64,000 nucleotides of DNA from Pedobacter yonginensis (GCF_003173595.1 NZ_QGNZ01000001.1:186001-250000), one strand, 5' to 3'. Counted from the first letter of the stretch, positions 33,917 to 42,916 are shown. Translations and numbers: made by a program. Notes: a model not told the origin generated them from the letters alone.

Positions 33917-36649
33917 TTAGTACGTCAATGTGATTCCTCCTCCATAACCCATATCGCTATCATAATGGGTAGAAAATGAAAAGTATTTAGTTACAATGTA
34001 TCTAAGTCCAGCCATATATTCCTTATCCGTGTTTCCCATAATATTTAGCCTTAATCTTTTGCTCAATGGCATATCCTCACGCATCAATTGAAAACGAAAC
34101 TTGCCTTTACTGTCCAGACGAGCTTCGGCAGTAACCAACATTGGAAGAATGTATTGCGCACCAATCACAGCTGCCTTTCTGTTCATCTGATTGCTGAGCT
34201 GTCCAAACATATTTTTCTCTGCCGTATTGCCCATACTATTATAGTGATAATCAAATCCAATGAAGGGCATGAACCATTGCATTTTTCCAATATAGCGGCC
34301 GAAATATGTTTCTACTTCATTCCCATGTTCTGACTTCAATCCCAACCTAAATTCACTAGAAAAACGATATCGCGTATTCGCCAACATCACTTCACCATCG
34401 CTACCGTTGCTTTCCAGTCCAATGTTTCCCATCAGATGGAATTCCCTATCGTCGCTGAACAATTTGCGCTGGGCAAGTCGTGGATTGGGGATTTCTGGAT
34501 TCGCTGGCGAGTTCTCATAGCTGAAAACCCTGCCCATGCCGCTCATCATGTGGTAAAGGATATGGCAATGGAAAAACCAATCTCCGCCTGGTTCAGTTGC
34601 GGCAAATTCTATGGTATCACGTTCCATTGGCATGATATCCAGAACATTTTTCATAACAGCATTATCTCCCTGCGCATTCACTACCCTAAAATCATGGCCA
34701 TGCAAGTGCATCGGATGGCGCATCATGCTATTATTGTAGAGAATAATCCTAACGTTTTCGCCCTTCTTTATCAGTATCTTATCGGTTTCTGAAACTGTTT
34801 TATTATCAAGGCTCCAAACATACCTGTTCATGTTGCCCGTGAGCTCAAACTTAATTTCCTTCCATGGCCCTCTCGGTAACGTGGTTATTTTTGGGTCTCT
34901 CAACATATCATAGTTAAGGGTGACAATATCCGAGCTAGTAGTCCCCATATCCATTCCCGCCATGCTTTTGTCTTCAGCTTTTGGACTTTTTTTAGCAGGC
35001 TCTTCACCAGTAATTTCAGGATACATCACCGTATTCATGTCCATAATTTGGTTCTGCATCTTCATACCGTCCATCTCGATCATGTTACCCTGCATGTCCA
35101 TCATGTCGTTCATCATTTTCATCCCTGCGAAATATTTGAGTTTCGGAAGTGACTTGGCGGGAACTTTTTCGCCTTTGCCCAGCCACAGGGATGCAGATTT
35201 TGTCCTGTCTTCTGGGGTCACCAAAAATTCATAGCTCTTATTTTCGGGAATGGTAACAACTACATCATAGGTTTCAGATACAGCAATAATCAGTCGATCT
35301 ACTTCAACTGGCTCTACATCGTTTCCATCAGTGGCTACAACAGTAATCTTTCCGCCAGAATAGGTCAGCCAAAAATAATCAGATGCGCCAGCATTGGCTA
35401 TGCGTAGCCTTACCTTATCGCCAGCCTTAAATTGGGTCTGTACGTTCTGGTTCTTTCCATTAATCAAAAAAGCATCGTAATATACGTCACTTACATCCAT
35501 AGCGTTCATCCGCTTCCATTCATTGTTCACTTTCGTTTTAAACTCTCCAGATCGAATGGCTTCCGCATAACTTTGTGTAGCACCTTTTTGAATGGCAAAC
35601 CAGTCGGTTGCATTTTTTAAACTGCGATGGACTTCCTCTGGCTTCATATCTGTCCATTCGCTAATTACAATTGGCAATGTTGGAATATCCCATTCCTTAT
35701 TACGTTTGTTCATGATAAACGAACCATACATCCCTATCTGTTCCTGTAACTTGCTATGGCTATGGTACCAATGAGTTCCGTGCTGCACAATTGGAAATCT
35801 GTAAATATAGGTCGTATGCGGTTTAATCGGCATTTGGGTCAAAAATGGAACACCGTCTTCCTTGTTGGGAAGAAAAAGGCCATGCCAGTGCAACGATGTT
35901 TCTTCATCCAAGTTATTGTGTACATAGATCTCTGCGGTATCACCTTCTGTAAATATCAAGGTTGGCATAGGGATCTGTCCATTAACGGCAATGGCACGTC
36001 TTGGTTTTTTGCCATACGTAACTGTAGTATCTGCAATATATAGATCGTAACGTACCGTTCTGGGCTTGGCACTGTTAGTTATGGTTTTTATAGGGCCGAG
36101 GTTAGCCTTTGCTTTCTTGATGTTGGTCAGTGTTGCATCATTGTCGTTCATATCCATGTCTTCCATTGCTGTTTTCGATGTATTGCCAGGCATATCCATG
36201 CCATCGTGGCTTTTGTTCTCAGACTTAGTTTTTTCTGAAACCAGCTTCATTCCGCATTTCGGGCACTTTCCTGGCGCATCTTGATGAATTTCTGGATGCA
36301 TCGGACAAGTGTACGATGCACTTTTTTCACCAGACGGCTTGCTATCAGAAGTTTTGCTGGTTCCCATCTCCATCTTTTCAGCTTCCTTTTTTGCTGGCAC
36401 TGTTTGCTTTACAGCAGGCGAAGCTTTTTTCACGGGTTGCTTCTTAACGGCTACTGGTTTCTTCATCACCAATGCCATTCCGCATTTTGGGCATTTGCCA
36501 GGTTTTCCCTGTTGTATTTCTGGATGCATGGGGCATGTATAGATGTCAGCATTTTTAACGGCTGTTGACGCTGTTCCATGCTGGTCGTGTTGCGCATTGG
36601 CCATCTGCAACGTGAAGACAGCCAAAATTAATAATATTATCTTTTTCAT
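33917..36649 (-). CDS. Multicopper oxidase fused to two metal-binding domains and a CopB-like barrel
   Basis: This 910-residue protein combines modules usually encoded separately. After a signal peptide (1-19) come two near-identical heavy-metal-binding motifs starting YTCPMHPEI and ending CPKCGM (37-61 and 113-137). A CopA-type multicopper oxidase follows (about 190-730) with LHWHGLF, HWYHSHS, HPMHLHGHDF and HCHILYHMMSGM copper sites and Met-rich insertions near 500-560. The last about 175 residues are beta-rich and end in an aromatic-type outer-membrane strand, resembling CopB/PcoB copper-resistance barrels. It would oxidise Cu(I) in the periplasm and tether to the outer membrane. It overlaps the upstream haem-protein gene by four bases. 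Confidence 0.82.
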   Translation of the reverse strand: MKKIILLILAVFTLQMANAQHDQHGTASTAVKNADIYTCPMHPEIQQGKPGKCPKCGMALVMKKPVAVKKQPVKKASPAVKQTVPAKKEAEKMEMGTSKTSDSKPSGEKSASYTCPMHPEIHQDAPGKCPKCGMKLVSEKTKSENKSHDGMDMPGNTSKTAMEDMDMNDNDATLTNIKKAKANLGPIKTITNSAKPRTVRYDLYIADTTVTYGKKPRRAIAVNGQIPMPTLIFTEGDTAEIYVHNNLDEETSLHWHGLFLPNKEDGVPFLTQMPIKPHTTYIYRFPIVQHGTHWYHSHSKLQEQIGMYGSFIMNKRNKEWDIPTLPIVISEWTDMKPEEVHRSLKNATDWFAIQKGATQSYAEAIRSGEFKTKVNNEWKRMNAMDVSDVYYDAFLINGKNQNVQTQFKAGDKVRLRIANAGASDYFWLTYSGGKITVVATDGNDVEPVEVDRLIIAVSETYDVVVTIPENKSYEFLVTPEDRTKSASLWLGKGEKVPAKSLPKLKYFAGMKMMNDMMDMQGNMIEMDGMKMQNQIMDMNTVMYPEITGEEPAKKSPKAEDKSMAGMDMGTTSSDIVTLNYDMLRDPKITTLPRGPWKEIKFELTGNMNRYVWSLDNKTVSETDKILIKKGENVRIILYNNSMMRHPMHLHGHDFRVVNAQGDNAVMKNVLDIMPMERDTIEFAATEPGGDWFFHCHILYHMMSGMGRVFSYENSPANPEIPNPRLAQRKLFSDDREFHLMGNIGLESNGSDGEVMLANTRYRFSSEFRLGLKSEHGNEVETYFGRYIGKMQWFMPFIGFDYHYNSMGNTAEKNMFGQLSNQMNRKAAVIGAQYILPMLVTAEARLDSKGKFRFQLMREDMPLSKRLRLNIMGNTDKEYMAGLRYIVTKYFSFSTHYDSDMGYGGGITLTY

Positions 36650-37116
36650 CTGTTATCTTTTTTTTCCAGACTGTCCAGTACTGCACTGGCCCAATCTGTT
36701 ATTATCTTCTGCTCCTTTGCAGAAAGCTTTGTACTCTGGTGGATCATGGTATAGGAAGGAAGCGGCATGCTTCTGTCTTCAATACTAGATGAAATAGACT
36801 TGAGCTTGCTCATCTTTCTTCGATTGCTATAGCTGTCAAACTCATCAAAGTTCAGTTCGGATTTTCCCTCAGCAATGTGTGACCCCATCCATCTACCGAA
36901 AGGTTGGATCATTGTATACCATGGGTATTTGGTATAATTGCTATGGCAATCGAAACACGAGTTGCTTAGTATCTTTCCAACATTTTCTGGAACCGGAAAA
37001 GTATGCAAGAATTTAATATGGCGGGGGTCTCCACCATTGTTTCTCGTTGGTTGTAAGAATTGCAACAGTAGAAAAACCGCCGCAATGCCAAAAAAAACTT
37101 TCCTTTTGCCAGTCAT
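36646..37116 (-). CDS. Haem-binding domain protein, membrane-anchored
   Basis: The 156-residue protein has an N-terminal anchor (VFFGIAAVFLLLQFL) and a periplasmic domain with the c-type haem motif CFDCH (about 54-58) set in NSCFDCHSNYTKYPWY. WMGSHIAEGKSELNFDEFD and a C-terminal LSAKEQKIITDWA helix follow. This is the Haem_bd family found widely in Bacteroidota. Beside the multicopper oxidase it could pass electrons to or from the copper site, which is inference. It overlaps the oxidase gene by four bases (ATGA) and follows a DUF3347 gene by one base. Confidence 0.82.
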   Translation of the reverse strand: MTGKRKVFFGIAAVFLLLQFLQPTRNNGGDPRHIKFLHTFPVPENVGKILSNSCFDCHSNYTKYPWYTMIQPFGRWMGSHIAEGKSELNFDEFDSYSNRRKMSKLKSISSSIEDRSMPLPSYTMIHQSTKLSAKEQKIITDWASAVLDSLEKKDNR

Positions 37117-37117
37117 A

Positions 37118-37684
37118 TTAGTTCAGTTCTTCTTTTACGCTTCCGCAGTCAACCATCGATTTCCCATAGTAGGGGTTTTTGATTTCCTTGGTTTCACTGA
37201 TCCAGTTTCCTCCCTTTCCCTTATTGTACATTGGACAGTTGTCGTAAAAGAGTTTTTGTCCTGTAGCTTTATCTGCTTTTAAGAGGTCATAGATTTCACC
37301 GCTTAACGTTTCGAAATGTTCACGTTGATGTTTGATGTTTCCCACATTTGAACCAATGTGTTCCGCATGCTCCTTTGCATCGGCATTGATGTCTTCGAAG
37401 ACTTTTGCCTGCTCGGCCGAGAGTGAAGTTTTGTCCACAGCTGCAAGCGAAGTGACAAGGCTTTTACCTGCTTCTGCTGCTTGTTTATCATTGTCCTCCA
37501 CAAGGGCATTTTTAAGTTTTAGGTAATCTTTGGTAACCGCATCGATAGCGGAGACTTTGTTTGCTTCTGCTGTTACTGCACCTTTGGCAATAGTATCTTT
37601 TGCATCGCCATTAGTCTGTTTATTGCTATTGCATGCAGCGAGCACCAAGCTCGACATTGCCATGCCTAAGAAGATATTTTTCAT
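37118..37684 (-). CDS. DUF3347 lipoprotein
   Basis: The 188-residue protein starts at ATG 37684 with a lipoprotein signal ending LAACN (Cys about 18). The DUF3347 domain shows KDYLKLKNALVEDNDKQA near the start, HQREHFETLSGEIYDLLK in the centre and the family-typical YDNCPMYNKGKGGNWIS and IKNPYYGKSMVDCG ending. The CPM...YYG...C pattern suggests metal binding. DUF3347 is related to the C-terminal part of some CusB proteins, and periplasmic copper binding is the usual proposal. A longer frame to 37828 reads into the preceding intergenic region and is not used. Confidence 0.85.
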   Translation of the reverse strand: MKNIFLGMAMSSLVLAACNSNKQTNGDAKDTIAKGAVTAEANKVSAIDAVTKDYLKLKNALVEDNDKQAAEAGKSLVTSLAAVDKTSLSAEQAKVFEDINADAKEHAEHIGSNVGNIKHQREHFETLSGEIYDLLKADKATGQKLFYDNCPMYNKGKGGNWISETKEIKNPYYGKSMVDCGSVKEELN

Positions 37685-37751
37685 TTTTTTGGACTTTAAG
37701 AAAGGTAAGTACAGTCCCCAGCATATATGCCTGTGGACTGTACAGGAATAA

Positions 37752-38231
37752 TTAGTTGATGGTCTCAGAAATTTTTCCACAGGTAAGCATGGCACTACCA
37801 TAGTAAGGGTTCTTGACAGGTTTTTCACTGCTGAGCCAGCTGCTCTTTTTCATCGGACAGTACTGTACATAAATAGGGTCGGCAGATAGCTTTCCAGACT
37901 TTGCCAGTGTAATCATTGCCGTTGAAAGCGGTGCAAAATCCTCCCTTTGGGCCTTGATATCCGTCGTTTTGGATACCATTGTCGAATGCTTCAACAGTTC
38001 TGCTTTGTCCTTATCTCCAATAATTTTGTTATCGGTACTTTCGATGGACTTGACAAGTTCGAGCGACTTTGCACTTGCAAGGGTTGCATCGCCTGCAACT
38101 AGAGCGTTTTTAAGTGAATAGTATGATGCCAGCACCGATGTATTGGCATCATGTCCATTATGTTCCTGTGCAAAAGTAGCCTGCACCAAAGTTGTTGCGA
38201 TTACGGCAACCAATAAAAATATTTTTTTCAT
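37752..38231 (-). CDS. DUF3347 secreted protein, paralogue
   Basis: The 159-residue protein has a Sec signal peptide (ending QATFAQ) and His residues right after it (EHNGHD). Its DUF3347 domain repeats the plan of the neighbouring gene: SYYSLKNALVAGD, KAQREDFAPLSTAM, VQYCPMKKSSWLS and VKNPYYGSAMLTCG. Unlike that gene it has no lipobox, so it is free in the periplasm. The pair probably arose by duplication and may pass copper between compartments or sites. Confidence 0.85.
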   Translation of the reverse strand: MKKIFLLVAVIATTLVQATFAQEHNGHDANTSVLASYYSLKNALVAGDATLASAKSLELVKSIESTDNKIIGDKDKAELLKHSTMVSKTTDIKAQREDFAPLSTAMITLAKSGKLSADPIYVQYCPMKKSSWLSSEKPVKNPYYGSAMLTCGKISETIN

Positions 38232-38309
38232 TTTGTATTAATTTAATGTACATAGATTATTACGTTGACGGCATTTCTCTACCGTCAAAAAAATAAAACA
38301 GTCATTAAA

Positions 38310-38795
38310 TCAAATCTGAAAACTCTGTACCGCAATGCGGATATCAGGTATGGGGGGATGGTGGCACCTAACAAAATAACTGTTGTCTGGCGTGTGGAAG
38401 TTAGCCATTTCAACATCTACCAAAATAGAAACAGGATGAAGAAGATCTGCAAATATCTGCGGTGACTTTATGGATATAGTTTTGCTTAATTGCTTGTCAA
38501 CTGCTACAAATTTGGCTACTTCATCTTTGCAACAATTATCTTTTTTACCCTCTTGCTTTTTATTATGAGAGTGAGCGGCAGAAGATTCGGTGTTTTTATT
38601 TGAATGGCTGTGAGGTTTCGTGCCTTTTGGATGATTATGAACCCTAGTTACGGGAATTGTAGAATGTTCGTCGTGGTGCTCTTTGTTAATTACCATATCT
38701 GCACCAATAGTACAGGCAAAGCCAACAACTGTATTCGAAAGGAATAGAATTGTCAGAAACACGGCCTTAAACTTTATTGACAGACTGATTTTCAT
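38310..38795 (-). CDS. Secreted His-rich protein of the copper cluster
   Basis: The 161-residue protein starts at ATG 38795 with a signal peptide to about residue 28 (FACTIGAD). It carries a His-rich stretch (EHHDEHSTIP, HNHPKGTKPHSHS, AAHSHNKK), a CC pair in DNCCKDE and a terminal RCHHPPIPD. This set of motifs recalls the Bacteroidota HYC_CC_PP family, though the first motif here lacks HYC. It should bind copper in the periplasm. It lies between the AraC regulator and the DUF3347 genes in one leftward unit. Confidence 0.62.
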   Translation of the reverse strand: MKISLSIKFKAVFLTILFLSNTVVGFACTIGADMVINKEHHDEHSTIPVTRVHNHPKGTKPHSHSNKNTESSAAHSHNKKQEGKKDNCCKDEVAKFVAVDKQLSKTISIKSPQIFADLLHPVSILVDVEMANFHTPDNSYFVRCHHPPIPDIRIAVQSFQI

Positions 38796-38896
38796 TAGTA
38801 CAAAGTAAGCTATTATTTTAATATGAACAAAGATAGCGAAGTAAGAGTTTTGGTTATTACACAATTAGGCGAAAAATTTACATAATTCCTTGTCCT

Positions 38897-39460
38897 CTAT
38901 ATCTGGTCTAATGGTCTTCGATCATTAACTTTTAATGTTTTGAATTGACTAGGCGATAAACCTGTTACTGACTTGAACTGGTTGGAAAGGTGGGCGCTAC
39001 TACTATAACCCATCTTCCAAGCTATTTCATTTAGGTTAAGTTCACCATATTGGATAAGCTCTTTTACCTTCTCTATTTTTTGCTGGATGATAAATTTTTC
39101 AATGGTAGTATCTTCACTTTCGGAAAATAACCTGCTCAAGTAGCTATATTCCCGGTGCAATCGATCACTCAACGCTTCACTGAAAACAATGTGAAGTTCG
39201 GGATGTGGTGAATGGTGTATGAGTTCAATTATCGTGTTACGGATCCGCTCAACCATCTTATCCTTATCCCTGTCAATCAGTTCGAAGCCCAAAATTTTAA
39301 GCGAGGCGGAAATTTCGCTCAACAATTCCTCCGAAGGCTCGGGAGAAACAACGGCCTGCCCAAGTGAAATATCATCAACCTGGAGATCGTGGTGCTGAAG
39401 CTGTTGTGTCACCACCGAAATGCAACGGTCGCACACCATGTTTTTTATTGATAACAACAT
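38897..39460 (-). CDS. AraC-family regulator with HMA-like CxxC N-terminal domain
   Basis: The 187-residue protein has a C-terminal AraC DNA-binding domain: NLNEIAWKMGYSSSAHLSNQFKSVTGLSPSQFK, covering residues about 141-173. The first about 70 residues look like a heavy-metal-associated ferredoxin-fold domain, with MVCDRC (C10, C13), a downstream QQLQHHDLQVDDISLGQAVV and LKILGFELID. An HMA-type sensor on an AraC protein would let Cu(I) or a similar ion control DNA binding. It lies within the copper cluster, which is its likely target. Confidence 0.8.
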   Translation of the reverse strand: MLLSIKNMVCDRCISVVTQQLQHHDLQVDDISLGQAVVSPEPSEELLSEISASLKILGFELIDRDKDKMVERIRNTIIELIHHSPHPELHIVFSEALSDRLHREYSYLSRLFSESEDTTIEKFIIQQKIEKVKELIQYGELNLNEIAWKMGYSSSAHLSNQFKSVTGLSPSQFKTLKVNDRRPLDQI

Positions 39461-39573
39461 ACCCTATAGGTTAGATTAAATGCTAATATACGCTTTGTTT
39501 CAACGAGATAATTATCAATGGGAAGAACATCAATTGATAACAAAATGACGTCCTTGCCAAAATGAAAACCGAA

Positions 39574-39786
39574 TTAAATTTTTTCTGCCTTGTAACCAGC
39601 CTTTTCAAGCGTGTCGATAACCTGATAGGTATCGATTCCCTGCTTTCCCTCCACTGTTAATATCTTGTCTGGATTCTGCGTGTCAACTTCCCATTTTTCA
39701 ATAGCTAAAAGATTGTTCAGGTGGGGGGTAACGGCAGCTATACAGCCACCACATTTGATATTTGTTTTGAATTTTAATGTTTCCAT
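39574..39786 (-). CDS. Heavy-metal-associated domain copper chaperone (CopZ-like)
   Basis: The 70-residue protein is a single HMA domain: a first strand LKFKTNIKCGGCIAAV with CGGC at residues about 12-15, a helix, and a final EKAGYKAEKI. It lacks the usual Met-Thr before the Cys (here NIKCGGC). It lies 12 bases after copA and probably delivers Cu(I) to that ATPase in the cytoplasm. Confidence 0.88.
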   Translation of the reverse strand: METLKFKTNIKCGGCIAAVTPHLNNLLAIEKWEVDTQNPDKILTVEGKQGIDTYQVIDTLEKAGYKAEKI

Positions 39787-39798
39787 GATTGTGATTGT

Positions 39799-42033
39799 TT
39801 AAATAAGTTTAGAAAATTTTAAGCGAAGACTATTGCTTACCACCGATACAGAACTAAGCGCCATTGCTGCACCCGCGATCATCGGATTTAGCAGAAAGCC
39901 ATTGATTGGATATAAAATACCAGCAGCAAGGGGAATTCCTATCAAGTTATAAATGAATGCCCAGAACAGGTTTTGGCGTATCGTGCGAACAGTGAGCTTC
40001 GACAGACGCAAGGCCTTGGGAACCTGTAAAAGATCGGAGGAAACCAAGGTAATCTTGGCAACATCAATTGCAATATCCGAGCCTTTCCCCATGGCAATCG
40101 ACACATCGGCCTGTGCCAGGGCATGGCTATCATTAATACCGTCACCGATCATGGCAACTATTTTTCCCTGCGATTGTAGTTCCTTAATGAACTTTGCTTT
40201 TTCGGAAGGTAGCACTTCGGCCCTAAAATCTGTAATCCCAACCTGTTTTGCTACAGCGGCCGCAGTTTGTTCGTTATCTCCAGTGAGCATATACACTGCA
40301 ATATTACGCTTCAAAAGTTCAGAGATAGCAAGGGCAGAACCATCTTTGATCTGATCGGCAATGGCAATAGTGGCTAATACTTTATTTTCATTGGTAAAAT
40401 AAATTACCGTCTTTGCCTGTTCCTGTAACTTTTTCACTGACTGCTGTAAATTTTCTTCAACTTCGATACCAGCGTCTTTCAATATTTTATGGCTGCCTGC
40501 CCAATACTTTTGTCCTTCAAATGTAGCTCGTACGCCTTTTCCAGTAAGGCTTTCAAACCCCGTAACTCTTATCGGGTTAACATTTCCTGTTTGTAGATGG
40601 CGAACAATAGCTTCAGCAAGCGGATGTTCAGATTGCTGTTCAAGTGCAAACAGGATACCAATAAGCTTTTGCTTGTCGGTATCGACCTCATTTTGCCAAT
40701 GGAGTTCCGTTACTTCAGGTTTGCCTTTTGTAAGAGTTCCGGTCTTATCGAGAACAACTGCATTAACCTTATGGCCAAGTTCCAGAGCTTCGGCATCTTT
40801 TATCAATATACCGTTTTCAGCGCCCTTGCCAACACCTACCATAATAGCTGTTGGAGTTGCAAGGCCGAGCGCACAAGGACAGGCAATAACCAGTACGGTA
40901 ACCATCGCCAGCATTCCCTGGGTCAGGGCATTTTCACCACCAACCACTACCCATATTATAAGGGTAAGCACTGAGATACCGATAACTATCGGAACAAATA
41001 TCCCTGCAATTTTATCTACGAGCCTTTGTACTGGAGCTTTAGAGCCTTGGGCATCTTGCACCATTTTTATGATCTGTGCAAGCATTGTTTCCCCACAGAC
41101 CTTTCGGGCTACAAATCGAAAGCTTCCCTTTTGGTTGATTGTTCCTGCAAAGACCTGAGCTCCTACTTTTTTCGAAACTGCTACAGGTTCTCCAGAAATC
41201 ATGCTTTCATCCACGTAGGATTCGCCCTCATATATTTCGCCGTCTACTGGGATCTTTTCACCAGAACGCACAAGTATTTTATCGCCAATTGCAATATCAG
41301 AAAGCGGAATTTCTTTCTCTCCATTTTCGGTGATAACAAGCACCGTTTTTGGCTGTAGTCCGATCAGCTTTTGGATGGCGGAAGAAGTATTGGATTTTGC
41401 ACGTTCTTCGAGCAGTTTCCCCAACATGATAAATACGATGACCACGGCGGCGGCTTCATAATAGACATGTGGATGAAGCCCTCTTTGGTGCCAAAATTCT
41501 GGATATAGTGTATTGAAGAGACTGAAAAGGTATGCAATGCCAGTACTCAAGGCAACAAGGGTATCCATATTTGCTCTACCATGCCTTGCCTGTTTGAAGG
41601 CGTTAACAAAGAAGTTTTTTCCAAAAATAAAAAGTACTGGTGTAGTTAGTGCCAACATATAATAATTTGCATATTGGATATCCATAAAGAACATCCCAAT
41701 AGCTACCACTGGAAGTGTTAATATCCCAGATGCTATCATACGCTTCTTTAGCGAACTATAGTTTTTTTGCTGTACCTCTTCCTGTTTTTCCTTTCCGCTT
41801 TCGGTATCCATGATCAGATCGTAGCCTATTGACTGTACTGCTTTTTGGAACGCGGTCGGCTGCACCTGATCTGGATGATAGGAAACCTTAACTGTCTGAG
41901 CAGCATAGTTAACCTCTGCTTTCTCAACTCCTTGTTGGGCGGCGATCATACTTTCCACACTGTTTGCACAGGCAGCACATGTCATTCCAAGAACTGGGAG
42001 CGAAAGAGTTTGAATATCGTTTTGAGCTTTCAT
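39799..42033 (-). CDS. copA: CopA-type Cu(I)-exporting P1B-1 ATPase
   Basis: The 744-residue ATPase has one N-terminal HMA domain with GMTCAAC (C19, C22), eight predicted membrane helices, the transport motif CPC (ACPCALGLATPT, about residue 385), the phosphorylation motif DKTGTLTKGKPEV (about 429), and MIGDGINDSHALAQADVSIAMG (shown in part). The last differs from the usual GDGINDAPAL by SHAL. It exports Cu(I) from cytoplasm to periplasm. It heads a unit with the HMA chaperone and probably the AraC gene, and a -7 promoter box lies 19 bases upstream of the start. Confidence 0.95.
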   Translation of the reverse strand: MKAQNDIQTLSLPVLGMTCAACANSVESMIAAQQGVEKAEVNYAAQTVKVSYHPDQVQPTAFQKAVQSIGYDLIMDTESGKEKQEEVQQKNYSSLKKRMIASGILTLPVVAIGMFFMDIQYANYYMLALTTPVLFIFGKNFFVNAFKQARHGRANMDTLVALSTGIAYLFSLFNTLYPEFWHQRGLHPHVYYEAAAVVIVFIMLGKLLEERAKSNTSSAIQKLIGLQPKTVLVITENGEKEIPLSDIAIGDKILVRSGEKIPVDGEIYEGESYVDESMISGEPVAVSKKVGAQVFAGTINQKGSFRFVARKVCGETMLAQIIKMVQDAQGSKAPVQRLVDKIAGIFVPIVIGISVLTLIIWVVVGGENALTQGMLAMVTVLVIACPCALGLATPTAIMVGVGKGAENGILIKDAEALELGHKVNAVVLDKTGTLTKGKPEVTELHWQNEVDTDKQKLIGILFALEQQSEHPLAEAIVRHLQTGNVNPIRVTGFESLTGKGVRATFEGQKYWAGSHKILKDAGIEVEENLQQSVKKLQEQAKTVIYFTNENKVLATIAIADQIKDGSALAISELLKRNIAVYMLTGDNEQTAAAVAKQVGITDFRAEVLPSEKAKFIKELQSQGKIVAMIGDGINDSHALAQADVSIAMGKGSDIAIDVAKITLVSSDLLQVPKALRLSKLTVRTIRQNLFWAFIYNLIGIPLAAGILYPINGFLLNPMIAGAAMALSSVSVVSNSLRLKFSKLI

Positions 42034-42051
42034 TACTTAATTATTGATAAA

Positions 42052-42059
42052 CAAATTTA
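42052..42059 (-). promoter_or_regulatory. -7 promoter box of copA
   Basis: Read on the minus strand this is TAAATTTG, matching the Bacteroidota -7 consensus TAnnTTTG, 19 bases before the copA ATG. No matching -33 TTTG is evident at the proper distance, as would fit an activator-dependent promoter. Confidence 0.45.
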
Positions 42060-42258
42060 CGACGGTACCCTCTCTCGATTTTTACATGATTTTGTGAAAA
42101 AGTTGCATAATTTCTTTTGTAAGGGATAATGTAGAGAGTAAGAGATTGCTATCGAAAGTTTTCTTTATAAATTATGCCTTATGTTGTCATAATTGCAATA
42201 GATAATAATAATTTCTTGATTAAGAAACATATTGAAATGAAATTACGTTATTTGTATT

Positions 42259-42585
42259 GTGAAACCGCTTGCCTACATATTGTTATCTTGCCTAATGTTC
42301 CTATCTTCCGTTCAGGGAGTTGGAAGCACTGCGCAATCTAAATCGATAACCAATTGCTGCACGGGTGCTTCTTGTAAGCATGGAAAACCTGAGCAAAAGG
42401 ACAAAGGTTGTGACAGCAAGGCTTGTAATCGTATGGTTTCCTACGCCCGTTGTGGCTTTGTCGTGGCAGAGCAGTTGGTATTACCGAACCAATATGTACT
42501 GAACGAAAGCGTGTCCCAATATATCTTCGACATGGACATCGTTTCTGGATTTACACAAATCGGTTGGCATCCTCCAAAAGTTTAA
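42259..42585 (+). CDS. Secreted Cys-rich protein, 108 aa
   Basis: The frame starts with GTG at 42259; no in-frame ATG or TTG lies upstream without an intervening stop. Residues 1-26 form a signal peptide (LAYILLSCLMFLSSVQGVGS). The mature part has Cys-rich NCCTGASCKHG and GCDSKAC near 34-58 and a C-terminal IGWHPPKV. CC and PP placements recall the secreted His/Cys-rich copper-cluster protein at 38.3 kb. It is transcribed divergently from copA and probably binds metal in the periplasm. Confidence 0.6.
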   Translation: MKPLAYILLSCLMFLSSVQGVGSTAQSKSITNCCTGASCKHGKPEQKDKGCDSKACNRMVSYARCGFVVAEQLVLPNQYVLNESVSQYIFDMDIVSGFTQIGWHPPKV

Positions 42586-42644
42586 TAATAATTTCTGTAC
42601 GTCTACCTGTACTATAAATATTATTAATCTTAAAATCAAAAATC

Positions 42645-42839
42645 ATGAAAAAGTATTTTTTCACCGCAATGGTGATGCTATTATCTATATCTTCTATTTC
42701 TTACGCTAATACCCCTTGCTGTAACAGCAAAATGAACAGTTGTACAAAGTGTTCAAAAACGTGTGGTAAGCCAAACTGCATGGATACTTGTAGTAAAGCG
42801 TGTAAAGCTTCGGGTGAGTGTAAAAAAACCTGTAAATAG
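42645..42839 (+). CDS. Secreted metallothionein-like mini-protein, 64 aa
   Basis: The 64-residue protein has a clear signal peptide (ending SISYANT). The mature about 42 residues hold ten cysteines spread through CC, CTKC, CGKPNC, C, C, C and a final CK, with Lys and no aromatic residue. That composition is metallothionein-like, and a periplasmic thiol cluster binding Cu(I), Ag(I) or Cd(II) is plausible. Disulfide formation would be the alternative fate. It follows the 108-residue gene by 59 bases and ends at a strong terminator. Confidence 0.65.
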   Translation: MKKYFFTAMVMLLSISSISYANTPCCNSKMNSCTKCSKTCGKPNCMDTCSKACKASGECKKTCK

Positions 42840-42840
42840 C

Positions 42841-42868
42841 AAGAAAGCCGGGGAGACCCGGCTTTCTT
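42841..42868 (+). terminator. Intrinsic terminator
   Basis: AAGAAAGCCGGG (42841-42852) and CCCGGCTTTCTT (42857-42868) are perfect complements around a GAGA loop. The hairpin begins 1 base after the stop of the Cys-rich mini-protein gene. The symmetry allows use from both strands. Confidence 0.9.
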
Positions 42869-42916
42869 AACTTATTTGAAATTCATTTAGAATCTATATC
42901 ATTTACAAAAATCGCA

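Noticed and set aside
34436-36568. Several plus-strand frames of 60-120 codons opposite the multicopper oxidase
   Set aside because: They mirror the motif-rich minus-strand gene and have no independent motifs.
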